Shown in pieces: positions 49,256 through 60,044 of a stretch of DNA of 64,000 nt (position 1 is the first letter of the stretch; each line of letters opens with the position of its first letter). A program made the translations under genes and the position numbers. Origin of the DNA: Meiothermus sp. CFH 77666 (GTDB lineage Bacteria; Deinococcota; Deinococci; Deinococcales; Thermaceae). The stretch spans positions 1 through 64,000 of the forward strand of contig NZ_JAGDFV010000013.1 of assembly GCF_017497985.1 (NCBI RefSeq). The letters are read 5' to 3'. The notes below the pieces were generated by a model. The model did no database searches. It worked only from the letters and a program-made list of their open reading frames with translations, and was not told the DNA's origin.

Positions 49256-49276
49256 AACCGATATACGTTGGGGCAG

Positions 49277-49306
49277 TACGAGTATGGTAACGGTAGAATA
49301 CTCGTA
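49277..49306. promoter_or_regulatory. inverted repeat, candidate operator of the ribbon-helix-helix protein
   Basis: TACGAGTAT (49277-49285) and ATACTCGTA (49298-49306) are perfect inverse copies separated by 12 bases. The half-site GAGTAT appears again at 49380-49385 and, inverted, ATACTCG at 49406-49412, on both sides of the region between the murA promoter and start. Confidence 0.55.
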
Positions 49307-49344
49307 TGCGTTTCTGACTAAACTTTAGCACGTTACATTTGTGC

Positions 49345-49373
49345 TTGACAATACGATTCTAACTTACTATGCT
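49345..49373 (+). promoter_or_regulatory. murA promoter
   Basis: TTGACA (49345-49350) and TATGCT (49368-49373) are exactly 17 bases apart, a near-ideal housekeeping promoter, about 50-65 bases before the murA start. GAGTAT half-sites just downstream would allow repression by the neighbouring ribbon-helix-helix protein. Confidence 0.75.
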
Positions 49374-49438
49374 CATAGTGAGTATCATGTGTAAGTTGCT
49401 CAAGGATACTCGATGGTAGCCAGGAGATGAGCCCTCGT

Positions 49439-50722
49439 ATGGATCGAACCCTAATTATTCGCGGCGGAATCCCCCTTAGCGGCGAACTTCGCATTTTCCC
49501 AGCAAAAAATTCCGCTCTAAAGCTCATGGCCGCCAGCCTGCTCACCGACGAGCCGGTTACCCTAACCGAGGTTCCACGCCTGCGGGATATTGACGTTTTA
49601 CTCGAGCTTCTAGGGCACCTGGGCACCCGCCACGCCTGGGAGGGCCGCACCCTGCACCTGCACACCCCCGAAATTCTCTCCACCCAGGCTCCCCTCGAGC
49701 TCGTCAGCAAAATGCGGGCCAGCTTCAATGTGCTTGGCGCTCTGGCCGCCAGGGCCGGTGAGGGAACCGTACCCCTGCCGGGGGGCTGCAATTTTGCCGA
49801 GCGCCCGGTAGACCAGCATATCAAGGCCCTGCGTGCCCTCGGCTTTGAGGTCAGCACCGAGGTCACCGACCAGGGCGTGGCCTACACCGCCAGGCGGCAT
49901 AAACCCGCCTCGGGCCGGGTGGTTTACGACCTCCCTACCCTGGGCGGTACCGAGCAGGCCCTGATGGCTGCCGCTTTAGGGGGCGAGGCGGTGCTGGTCA
50001 ACACCCCGCAGGAGCCCGAGATTGTAGACCTGTGCAACTTCCTGACCCGGATGGGTGCTGAAATCAAAGGGATTGGCAGCAGCATCCTGCACATTAAGGG
50101 TAAGCCCAGCCTGCGCGGGGTGCGCTACAGCGTGATCCCCGACCGAATCGAAGCGGGTACTTACCTGTTTGCAGCCGCCGCCACCCGGGGCTCCATCACC
50201 CTCACCAACGTGGAGCCTTTCCACATGGATGCCGTCCTGGACAAGCTAATCCAGTCGGGCCACCACATCACCACCGGCAAGGACTGGATCCGCCTGGAGT
50301 CCACTGCCCACCCCCAGCCCTTCAACATCGAGGCCCGCGAGTATCCCGGCTTCATTACCGACCTGCAACCCCCCGCCACAGCGTATCTGGCCACCGTACA
50401 CGGCACCTCGCTGGTTTCCGACCGGGTCTATCCGGATCGCTTTACCCATGCCAGCGAGCTTGCCCGCATGGGCGCCGAGATAACCCTGAGAGAGCGCACC
50501 CTGATGATCCAGGGGCGTCACCTGACCGGAGCCGCCGTTGAAGCCCGCGATATTCGCGCGGGTGGGGGGCTGATCATTGCCGCGCTGGCCGCCGAGGGCG
50601 AGAGCCACATCGCCGGTATGCAGTACATTGAGCGGGGTTACGACGACATCGAAAACCGCCTGCGGAGCCTGGGCGCGCAGGTGGGCGTACAGGCACCCGA
50701 GCTGGCTTTAGCGGCTGACTGA
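49439..50722 (+). CDS. murA: UDP-N-acetylglucosamine 1-carboxyvinyltransferase MurA
   Basis: First committed step of peptidoglycan synthesis: transfers enolpyruvate from PEP to UDP-GlcNAc. The 427 residues start MDRTLIIRGGIPLSGEL; SAKNSALKLMAASLLTD-type motif (PAKNSALKLMAA) binds the nucleotide sugar, and LPGGCNFAERPVDQHI holds the PEP-reactive cysteine that fosfomycin targets. The end has YIERGYDDIENRL. An in-frame ATG at 49427 would sit directly on an AGGAG, leaving no spacing, so I prefer 49439, where that AGGAG lies 12 bases upstream; either is possible. Confidence 0.94.
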   Translation: MDRTLIIRGGIPLSGELRIFPAKNSALKLMAASLLTDEPVTLTEVPRLRDIDVLLELLGHLGTRHAWEGRTLHLHTPEILSTQAPLELVSKMRASFNVLGALAARAGEGTVPLPGGCNFAERPVDQHIKALRALGFEVSTEVTDQGVAYTARRHKPASGRVVYDLPTLGGTEQALMAAALGGEAVLVNTPQEPEIVDLCNFLTRMGAEIKGIGSSILHIKGKPSLRGVRYSVIPDRIEAGTYLFAAAATRGSITLTNVEPFHMDAVLDKLIQSGHHITTGKDWIRLESTAHPQPFNIEAREYPGFITDLQPPATAYLATVHGTSLVSDRVYPDRFTHASELARMGAEITLRERTLMIQGRHLTGAAVEARDIRAGGGLIIAALAAEGESHIAGMQYIERGYDDIENRLRSLGAQVGVQAPELALAAD

Positions 50723-51124
50723 AACACCCTTCAGGCATTTTGAGCCATCCAACATCAAAATAGCTTTGTCCTGGACAGGACTGTGGCCGCCTGGAAACCG
50801 GCCACGTCTGCGAAGAGCACGATAGTGTGGGTTTTGCAAATGAGTTTGGCAAATTCGGAGCCGCTTTGGTAGCGCCTTTTACCCATGGTCAGCATCTGGG
50901 CGCCCAGGCTTTTATCGTTTTCCCCTTTCCCTCTCCCCTTGCGGGAGAGGGTGGCGACAGCGCCTGCAAGTTTGGTGCTCCTTTTGCCAAATAAAACTAT
51001 TCTCGCGGTAACCGCTGTCGCCGGGTGAGGGGTTGAAACAACCATATCCAGGTAAATGATAAGAGCCTATCTGGGCACCTCAGGCGTTTGACGTAGAGGC
51101 CCAGAAACCCTAGACTCAAGTGCT
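50723..51124. other. intergenic region with a palindromic repeat, no gene
   Basis: About 400 bases. The middle holds the MITE-like repeat at 50922-51032. No open frame with coding character was seen, and no promoter for prfB stood out. Confidence 0.5.
50922..51032. repeat. palindromic MITE-like repeat, copy 2
   Basis: Starts CCCTCTCCCC-ttg-CGGGAGAGGG, then GTGGCGACAGCG, and ends CGCTGTCGCCGGGTGAGGGG, so the outer GCGACAGCG / CGCTGTCGC arms pair across the element. Order and sequence match copy 1 at 41201-41302; the central part differs. Confidence 0.6.
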
Positions 51125-52223
51125 ATGGATTTGCAGACCCTACAACACCGGCTCGAGGCCCTCCGGGGGTATCTTTGACATCGCCGGCAAAGAAGCCCGC
51201 CTGAGCGAACTCGAGCAACAAATCAACGACCCCCACCTCTGGGACGACCCGGCCCACGCCCGCAAGGTCTCGCAGGAGTCGGCCCGGCTGCGCAAGGTGG
51301 TGGAGGGGTTCAAGCGCCTGGAGTCCGATTTGCAAGGGATGCTGGAACTCTGGCCGGAGCTTATGGCCGAAGAGCGGGAGCAGATGCAGCCCGAGCTCGA
51401 GCAAGCCGGGCGCGAGCTGGAGGATCTCTACCACCAGACCCTGCTCTCCTTCCCTTACGCCGAAAACGCCGCCATCGTAACCATCAAACCCGGCGCAGGG
51501 GGCACCGAAGCCTGCGACTGGGCCCAGATGCTCTACCGCATGTACACCCGCTTCGCCGAGCGCCACGGTTTTACCCTGGAGCTGATCGACCTGGAGCCGG
51601 GGGCCGAGGCCGGCATTGACTACGCACAGTTCATCGTGCGCGGCGAAAACGCCTTCGGACTGATGTCCCCCGAGGCCGGGGTACACCGTCTGGTGCGGCC
51701 CTCCCCCTTCAATGCCCAGGGCAAACGCCAGACCAGTTTCGCCGCAGTTGAGGTGATGCCCGAGGTAGACGAATCGGTGGACATCCAGATTGCCCCCGAA
51801 GACCTTCGCATCGACGTAATGCGCTCCCAGGGCAAGGGCGGCCAGGGGGTAAACACCACCGACTCGGCGGTGCGCGTCGTACACCTGCCCACCGGCATCA
51901 TCGTGAAGTGCCAGGTGACCCGCAGCCAGCAAAAAAACAAAGAGATGGCCATGAACATCCTGCGCTCCAAGCTCTTCGAGATTGAATACAGGAAAAAGCA
52001 GGAAGAGCTGGCCCGGCTCAAGGGCGAAAGCCGCCCCATCGAGTGGGGCAGCCAGATCCGGAGCTACGTGCTGGACAAGCAGTACATCAAAGACCATCGC
52101 ACCGGCGAGATGCGCCACGACCCCGAAAACGTGCTGGACGGCGATCTGGAAAGCCTGATCTGGGCTGGGCTCGAGTGGAAAGCCGGGCGTAGAGAAACGG
52201 TTGCTGCAGTCGAGGAAGAGTAG
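51125..52223 (+). CDS. prfB: peptide chain release factor 2 (programmed +1 frameshift)
   Basis: RF2 ends translation at UGA and UAA. The gene starts at the ATG at 51125, reads 17 codons to CTT (51173-51175), meets an in-frame TGA (51176-51178) and must slip +1 to read GAC from 51177; the joined product is 365 residues. The body has the stop-codon-reading SPF motif (RPSPFNAQGK), the peptidyl-hydrolysis GGQ (QGKGGQGVNTTDSA) and the family's GAGGTEACDWAQML. It lies alone between a palindromic repeat and an empty region. This is not a broken gene: the frameshift is the normal control that lets RF2 regulate its own synthesis. Confidence 0.95.
51162..51179 (+). promoter_or_regulatory. prfB programmed frameshift site
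   Basis: TCCGGGGGTATCTTTGAC contains an internal Shine-Dalgarno-like GGGGG, three bases, then the slippery CTT-TGA-C. This is the conserved RF2 autoregulation signal. Confidence 0.93.
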
Positions 52224-52588
52224 AAAAGGTTGCTGTACAGGCAACCCTACCCAACCAGAGAAAAGCTGTCTTGTTGAGCCTGTGTTTATCAATCGGGGCC
52301 TATCAAGCAGCACCACCATGGGCGCAGTACTCCGAGGTCTGCCCGTTGGGTGTAGCGATATAGACTTGGCAAGAGCGGTTCTCGAGAACAACCCAGCGAT
52401 CCTCGAGCGGCAAAAACCAGCTCAAAGCAGTTTTTTGCCGCCCAAAAGTTCGTTACAAAGATTGAGCCGCTCAGAGATCAAGAATCCTGGATTCCAAACA
52501 AGATAATTGTCGTCCGCAGGGGCGGCAACATCTAAGAAGCCTGCGACAAGCCCTCAGAAATCTTGATGGCCAATGCGGCCAAAACGGT
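52224..52588. other. intergenic region between convergent prfB and acs
   Basis: 365 bases without a recognisable gene. A small hairpin GGTTGC-tgtacag-GCAACC (52228-52246) follows prfB but lacks a T-run. Confidence 0.45.
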
Positions 52589-54535
<1,947 letters not shown>

Positions 54536-54599
54536 GGTATTCCTTTCTGGCAGCGAGAAACAAACCTGACATCTGGTCTGGGCTGACCTTTTTACGGTG

Positions 54600-54628
54600 A
54601 GCATAGGCTTATGAGCACAGCCCGTCAA
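54600..54628 (-). promoter_or_regulatory. acs promoter
   Basis: Reading leftward, TTGACG (54628-54623) and TATGCT (54605-54600) are 17 bases apart; the -10 is 64 bases before the acs start. Confidence 0.7.
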
Positions 54629-54669
54629 GAAAAAACCTGGTTTGGAAATGGTAGGAATTTGTCGGTTAC

Positions 54670-54698
54670 TTGACAGCCTGTGAACACCCCGCCACAAT
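54670..54698 (+). promoter_or_regulatory. promoter of the IclR-synthetase fusion gene
   Basis: TTGACA (54670-54675) and CACAAT (54693-54698) are 17 bases apart, 64 bases before the start. The divergent -35 boxes of this promoter and of acs are only 41 bases apart, so one bound regulator could control both. Confidence 0.65.
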
Positions 54699-54762
54699 AG
54701 CGCCAACTACAATTTTCAGGCCGCTCTATCGAGATATGCAGCTTCCGTTCTTCTGGAGGTTT

Positions 54763-57405
54763 ATGGCACAAAGTCGCAAACTCACCACTGTTCAGGCTGC
54801 GCTGCGCGTGCTGGCCTACCTGGCTCAGCACCCAGAAGGCGTCGAGGCCCCGCAGCTTGCGGCCTTTCTGGGCAAGAGCCTCTCGACTGCTTATGCGCTC
54901 CTGGCCAGTCTGGTCTCGGAAGGTTTCGCCGAACGGGATGGCAGCGCTTATCGGCTCTCTAAAAACGCCCTGGCCCCGAGCCGCACCCCGTTGGCCGAGC
55001 CCGAAAAGCTATCCGATGCGCTCGAGGAGCTGTACCTTCGCACCCGCGAGCGAACCTACCTGGCCCAGCTAACCCCCGAAGGTAAGCTGCGCCTGACCAC
55101 CCGGGGCCGACAGGGTTTACCCAAGCTGGCCGGGATAGACGACCAGGTTTCCGAGGGCTTCCACGCCCTGGCCATGGGCAAGGCCGTGCTGGCCTTTCTG
55201 GAGGCTGAAGACCAGGCAACCCATTTACAAAACCTGAAAGCATTTACCCGCCTAACCATCACCGACCCCCTGACCCTCGAGGAAGAACTGACCAAGGTGC
55301 GCCAGATGGGCTTTGCGGTGGAGATTGAAGAGCACACCGACGGCATCTCGGGCCTGGCCGCGCCCATCTTCGGCAAGGACGGGCAGGTGGTAGGGGCTTT
55401 CGGGGTGGTGGTGCCCTCGAGGCGGTTTCCCTATGCCTTCACCCGGCTGGTTCAGGCCGTGCAGGAGGTGGCCCGGGCAGCCTCGAGCCATCCCAGGGCC
55501 GAGCCAGCCCCACCGGCCGAGCCCCAGCCCCTGCCGCCCCAGGAGCCTCCCTGCCTGGGTTCCTCGAGCGAGGAGCAGGCCATATGGCCGCCCAGGCCGC
55601 TGGTGCAAAACGCCAACCTGCAGGACTACCCCGCCGAGTACCGGCGGAGCCTCGAGAACCCCGAGGCTTTCTGGGGCGCGTGGGCCCAGCGCTTTCACTG
55701 GTTCAGCCCCTGGAAGCAGGTGCGGGAGCTCAATCTGCCGCACCACCGCTGGTTTGTGGGCGCAAAGACCAACATTGCCTACAACGCCCTGGATCGCCAC
55801 GCCGATGGCCCCAGACGCAACCAGCTGGCCCTGATCGCGCTGGCAGGTGATGGTACGGTACACAAACTAACCTACCGGGAGCTGCGCGACCTGACCGCCC
55901 GCCTGGCCGGTGGACTGCTTTCACTGGGCATTCAGCCCGGCGACCGGGTGGCCGTCTACATGCCAACGGGTCTGGAAATGGCCCTGACTTTTCTGGCTTG
56001 CGCCCGCATCGGGGCGGTGCACGTGGCGGTTCCTGCAGGTTTGGGGAGCCAGGCTCTGCGCGAACGCTTGCAGGACACCGGGGCCCGCTTGCTGGTGGCC
56101 GCCGACCGGATGTACCAGGGCGGGCGCACCCTTTCTTTCACCCCTTTGATTGAGGAGGCTACCCAGGGTCTGGAGCTGCCGGTGCTCTGGTTCAGCCGTG
56201 GAGATACTTACCGGCCCCTCGAGTTCTGGAACCTGATCGAGGCTCACCGGCCCACCACCCCCGCCCTACCGGTAGACAGCGAGCACCCGCTTTTCATTCT
56301 CTACACCTCTGGCTCTACCGGGAAGCCCAAAGGGGTGGTGCATGTGCACGGGGGCTACATGGTAGGCATCACCTACCACCTGCGAACCCTGTTTGACCTC
56401 AAAGAGGGCGACATCTCCTGGGCCACCGCCGACCTCTCCTGGATTGTGGGGCACAGCTACGGCCTGTATGCGCCCCTGCTCGAAGGGCTAACCACCGTGC
56501 TGCGGGCCGAACGGCTGGACTACCCCGACCCCAGCGGGTTCTACGAGACCCTGGAAGAGTGCGGGGTCAATGTGCTCATCATCAGCCCCACCTGGCTACG
56601 CACCCTGCGCAAGCATGGCGACGAATGGGCTCAGAACGCCCGGCTCTCCGACCTGCGCCTGGTGGCCAGCGTGGGCGAGTATCTGGCCCCCGAGGTCTGG
56701 CACTGGGCCGCCAGGAATCTGGCCCACGTAGTGGACAACTGGTGGCAGACCGAGACCGGCGGGCCCTGTCTTTCCACCCCGGTCTGTATGCCGGCCAAGC
56801 CGGGCAAGGCCGGTTTCCCTTTGCCGGGGGTCGAGATGCGGGTCGTTGACGCACAGGGGCGCGAGTTGCCGCCGGGTCAGAAGGGGCACCTGGTCATCTG
56901 CAAGCCCTTCCCCCACTTCATGCGAACCTTCTGGAACAACCCCGAGCGCTACGCCGAGCAGTGGAGCCGCATTCCCGGCTGCTACGCCACGGGCGACATC
57001 GCCGTGCAGGACAGCGAGGGGTATATGGCCCTGCTGGGGCGTTCGGATGATGTGATCAAGGCCGGGGAGCTTCGCATCGGCACAGCGGAAATCGAAGGAG
57101 CCATGCTGGCCCATCCGGCAGTGGCCGAGGCGGCTGCCGTGGGAATAGCCCATCCCGAGCAGGGTGAGGTGATCAAGGTTTATGTGGTGCTCAAAACCCG
57201 TGAGGCCAGCCCCCAGGTACGCGAAATACTGGCCGCCAAGCTCTCGAGCCACCTCAGACGACAGCTTGGCAACATCAGCCTGCCCACCGAGGTCGAAATC
57301 ATTGACCAGTTGCCACGAACCAAGAGCGGCAAAATCCTCCGCCGGCTGCTCAAGGCCCAGGAGCTGGGGGCCGATCCGGGCGATCTCTCTACGCTAGAAC
57401 CATGA
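54763..57405 (+). CDS. IclR-type regulator fused to an acetyl-CoA-synthetase-like enzyme
   Basis: A single 880-residue frame. Residues about 5-60 are an IclR HTH (TTVQAALRVLAYLAQHPEG, LGKSLSTAYALLASLVSEGF); 70-255 an IclR-like effector domain (FHALAMGKAVLAFL, VEIEEHTDGISGLAAPIF); 256-300 a proline-rich linker; 300-880 an Acs-family synthetase with [19 protein letters not shown] (about 513), [26 protein letters not shown] and GRSDDVIKAGELRIGT, and the catalytic lysine in PRTKSGKILRRLL (about 856). GGAGG lies 5 bases before the ATG. The likely reading is a regulator that senses or consumes its own acyl substrate; function is inferred. It is divergent from acs, with the third synthetase 116 bases downstream. 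Confidence 0.9.
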   Translation: MAQSRKLTTVQAALRVLAYLAQHPEGVEAPQLAAFLGKSLSTAYALLASLVSEGFAERDGSAYRLSKNALAPSRTPLAEPEKLSDALEELYLRTRERTYLAQLTPEGKLRLTTRGRQGLPKLAGIDDQVSEGFHALAMGKAVLAFLEAEDQATHLQNLKAFTRLTITDPLTLEEELTKVRQMGFAVEIEEHTDGISGLAAPIFGKDGQVVGAFGVVVPSRRFPYAFTRLVQAVQEVARAASSHPRAEPAPPAEPQPLPPQEPPCLGSSSEEQAIWPPRPLVQNANLQDYPAEYRRSLENPEAFWGAWAQRFHWFSPWKQVRELNLPHHRWFVGAKTNIAYNALDRHADGPRRNQLALIALAGDGTVHKLTYRELRDLTARLAGGLLSLGIQPGDRVAVYMPTGLEMALTFLACARIGAVHVAVPAGLGSQALRERLQDTGARLLVAADRMYQGGRTLSFTPLIEEATQGLELPVLWFSRGDTYRPLEFWNLIEAHRPTTPALPVDSEHPLFILYTSGSTGKPKGVVHVHGGYMVGITYHLRTLFDLKEGDISWATADLSWIVGHSYGLYAPLLEGLTTVLRAERLDYPDPSGFYETLEECGVNVLIISPTWLRTLRKHGDEWAQNARLSDLRLVASVGEYLAPEVWHWAARNLAHVVDNWWQTETGGPCLSTPVCMPAKPGKAGFPLPGVEMRVVDAQGRELPPGQKGHLVICKPFPHFMRTFWNNPERYAEQWSRIPGCYATGDIAVQDSEGYMALLGRSDDVIKAGELRIGTAEIEGAMLAHPAVAEAAAVGIAHPEQGEVIKVYVVLKTREASPQVREILAAKLSSHLRRQLGNISLPTEVEIIDQLPRTKSGKILRRLLKAQELGADPGDLSTLEP

Positions 57406-57521
57406 AGGCATTCCCGAGTACGTATAAAGCCTCTCCGCACTACCCGTGCTGCCCCTGAAATGCTCCCAAACAGCATTTGCCCCTCTCTCCCACTGCCAAG
57501 ATAAACCCCTCAGGAGGCCCC

Positions 57522-59405
57522 ATGGAACTCGAGCAACTACTAAAATCCAAGGTCAGCTACGAAGCCCCTGCCACTCTACGCCAAAATGCCAATGTTCCCG
57601 ACTTCTGGGCCGAATACAGGCGCAGCCTGCAAGACCCCGAGGCCTTCTGGGCAGAGCAGGCCCGGCAGTTTCACTGGTTCCAGCCCTTCGGCAAAGTGCT
57701 TCAGTGGAACTTCCCGGATCATCAGTGGTTTGTGGGCGGCCAGACCAACATCACCTACAACGCCCTCGACCGCCACGCCCAGGGCGCCAAGCGCAACCAG
57801 GTGGCCCTTTTGTACCTGGGGGAGGACGGCAGCGAGCAGAAGCTCACCTACGGCGAGCTGCTGGATCGGGTGGCCCGGTTTGCCACAGCCCTGCGGAGCC
57901 TGGGGGTCAAGCAGGGTGACCGGGTGATTATCTACATGCCCCTGACCCTCGAGGGGATCATCTCCATGCTGGCCTGCGCCCGCATTGGGGCCATCCACTC
58001 GGTGGTGTACGCGGGTTTGGGGGTTTCGGCGCTACGCGAGCGCATTATGGATGCCGGGGCCAGGCTGGTCATTGCCGGGGATGTCAGCTACCGCCGGGGC
58101 AAGCCCGTGGATCTGGAATCCATCGTGCTGCAGGCCATCGAAGACCTGGACATACATACGGTCTGGTTCAGCCGTAGCAAGGCGGCCCCCGAGGGGCCGC
58201 GCTTCCACGATTTCAACCAGTTACTCTGGTCGCACAAGCCCGAAGCCGAGGCCGTTCCCCTGGACAGCGAACACCCTCTGTTTATCCTTTACACCTCCGG
58301 CTCCACCGGCAAACCCAAGGGGGTGGTGCACGTGCACGGGGGCTACATGGTGGGCACCGCTTACCACCTGCGCACGTTTTTCGACGTGAAGGACACCGAT
58401 GTCTACTGGGCTACCTCGGACATCGGCTGGATTGTGGGGCACAGCTACATTGTATATGCGCCGCTGCTTTTGGGCATTACCAGCATCCTGCGCGAAGGTG
58501 CGCCCGATTATCCCAGCCCTGCGGCCCTCTGGCAAGCGGTGGAGCGCTACCGGGTGAATGTGATGTTCACCGCCCCCACCGCAGTACGCATGTTCATGAA
58601 GTTTGGCCCCGAGTGGCCCGCTCGGCACGACCTCTCTTCACTGCGTTTTATTGGCGTGGCGGGTGAGCCCCTCAACCCCGAGGCCTGGCAGTGGGCTGTC
58701 GAGCACCTGATGGAGGGCGGCCAGCGCGGTTTTGTGGCCGACAACTGGTGGCAGACCGAGTTGGGCGGCCCCACGCTGGGTACGCCGCTGTCCCTGCCAG
58801 GCAAGCCCGGCTTTGTGGGGGTGCCCCTCCCCGGTGTGGAAGCAGCGGTGGTGGATGCCGACGGCAATGAGGTAGCCCCCGGAACGGGGGGTTTGCTGGC
58901 CCTCAAGCGTCCTTTTCCCCACATGATGCGCACCGTCTGGGGCAACCATGCCCGCTATACCCAGTACTGGACGGAAATCCCGGGGAACGTGTACGCCGCA
59001 GGCGACGTGGCCAGCAAAACCGCCGAGGGCTACTTTGCCGTGCTGGGCCGCGCCGACGACGTGCTCAACGTGGCCGGTCACCGGATTGGCACGGCAGATG
59101 TGGAGAGCGCGCTGGTCTCGCATCCTGCGGTGGCCGAGGCCGCCGTGATTGGCGTGCCCGACCCCATCAAGGGTGAAAACATCAAGGCCTTTGTGGTACT
59201 TCGGGTGGGACGTGAAAAAGCCGAGGCGCTCAAAAACGAAATCGTACAGCATGTGCGCCTCGAGCTAGGCCCCATCGCCACCCCGAGTGAGCTGGTCTTC
59301 CTGGACAAGCTCCCCAAGACTCGCAGCGGGAAAATCCTCCGGCGCTTGCTCAAAGCCCAGGAAATGGGGCGCGACCCCGGCGATTTGAGTACTCTGGAAG
59401 AATAA
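57522..59405 (+). CDS. acetyl/propionyl-CoA synthetase-like enzyme
   Basis: 627 residues, clearly Acs-family and closer to the fused enzyme than to acs at 52589 (shared YRRSL-x-x-PEAFW, KPKGVVHVHGGYMVG, GDPGDLSTLE-type ends). Motifs: [11 protein letters not shown] (about 256), NWWQTELGG (Glu-Leu-Gly where acs has Glu-Thr-Gly), VYAAGDVASKTAEGY, RADDVLNVAGHRIGT and the lysine motif [13 protein letters not shown]. Substrate may be acetate, propionate or another short acid. AGGAGG lies 4 bases before the ATG. No promoter was identified in the 116-base gap, so it may be co-transcribed with the fusion gene. Confidence 0.9.
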   Translation: MELEQLLKSKVSYEAPATLRQNANVPDFWAEYRRSLQDPEAFWAEQARQFHWFQPFGKVLQWNFPDHQWFVGGQTNITYNALDRHAQGAKRNQVALLYLGEDGSEQKLTYGELLDRVARFATALRSLGVKQGDRVIIYMPLTLEGIISMLACARIGAIHSVVYAGLGVSALRERIMDAGARLVIAGDVSYRRGKPVDLESIVLQAIEDLDIHTVWFSRSKAAPEGPRFHDFNQLLWSHKPEAEAVPLDSEHPLFILYTSGSTGKPKGVVHVHGGYMVGTAYHLRTFFDVKDTDVYWATSDIGWIVGHSYIVYAPLLLGITSILREGAPDYPSPAALWQAVERYRVNVMFTAPTAVRMFMKFGPEWPARHDLSSLRFIGVAGEPLNPEAWQWAVEHLMEGGQRGFVADNWWQTELGGPTLGTPLSLPGKPGFVGVPLPGVEAAVVDADGNEVAPGTGGLLALKRPFPHMMRTVWGNHARYTQYWTEIPGNVYAAGDVASKTAEGYFAVLGRADDVLNVAGHRIGTADVESALVSHPAVAEAAVIGVPDPIKGENIKAFVVLRVGREKAEALKNEIVQHVRLELGPIATPSELVFLDKLPKTRSGKILRRLLKAQEMGRDPGDLSTLEE

Positions 59406-59778
59406 ACTACTTTCATAAGCCGATCTTATGACTTCATCAAAAAGCCCTCCCGCTCTCGCCAAACTTCAGATCACTTCATTTAGAAAATCTGCCAAATTCG
59501 GATGAAACATGGGCCAAATGCCAAGCGCAGTAGGCGATTCGCAAAGCTGCATGTGCGGCTCCAGAGCGTATTCCCATTTGGCTTTTTCACCTAATGGTGG
59601 ATTGCGAACCTGCTCATGCTACAAATAAATGCGCCGTTTTTCGCAGATATCCAAAATCTGCAAATAACTTGCCAGGACACAATCTCGATGTTAGATTCAT
59701 GGCGCAAGTCTGAAATGCGCTTAAGCGACCACCCTAACGGCACTGGTGGCCGGACTTGTGTTACATGGAGGAAGAGGT
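59406..59778. other. intergenic region before the symporter genes
   Basis: 373 bases without a gene. A candidate promoter, TTGCCA, 16 bases, TTAGAT (59670-59697), is weak. Confidence 0.4.
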
Positions 59779-60033
59779 ATGGACAAAGCGAAGGCCGAGG
59801 CGTACTGGAGGGCCAACATCAGCCTGATCCGTAACCTGCTCATCGTATGGGCAGTGGTTTCATACGGCTTCGGGATTGTGTTGGTTCAGTTTCTGAACAA
59901 TATAAAACTTGGCGCCCTCCCACTGGGCTTCTGGTTTGCCCATCAGGGGGCCATCATCATCTTCGTCATCCTGATCTTTATCTACGCGGCGCAGATGAAC
60001 AAGATTGACCAGCAGTTCGACGTGCACGAATAG
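59779..60033 (+). CDS. DUF4212 small membrane subunit of a sodium:solute symporter
   Basis: 84 residues with two membrane helices (LIRNLLIVWAVVSYGFGIVL and GFWFAHQGAIIIFVILIFIY) and a start MDKAKAEAYWRANISL typical of the family that always precedes a VC_2705-type symporter. The ATG at 59779 has GGAGGAAGAGG directly upstream; the longer frame is not supported. It lies 11 bases before the symporter gene. Confidence 0.9.
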   Translation: MDKAKAEAYWRANISLIRNLLIVWAVVSYGFGIVLVQFLNNIKLGALPLGFWFAHQGAIIIFVILIFIYAAQMNKIDQQFDVHE

Positions 60034-60044
60034 GAGGCGATGGC

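Noticed and set aside
51120-51178. prfB as a pseudogene or with a start at 51120
   Set aside because: The in-frame TGA sits in the exact conserved frameshift context, and the rest of the gene is intact.
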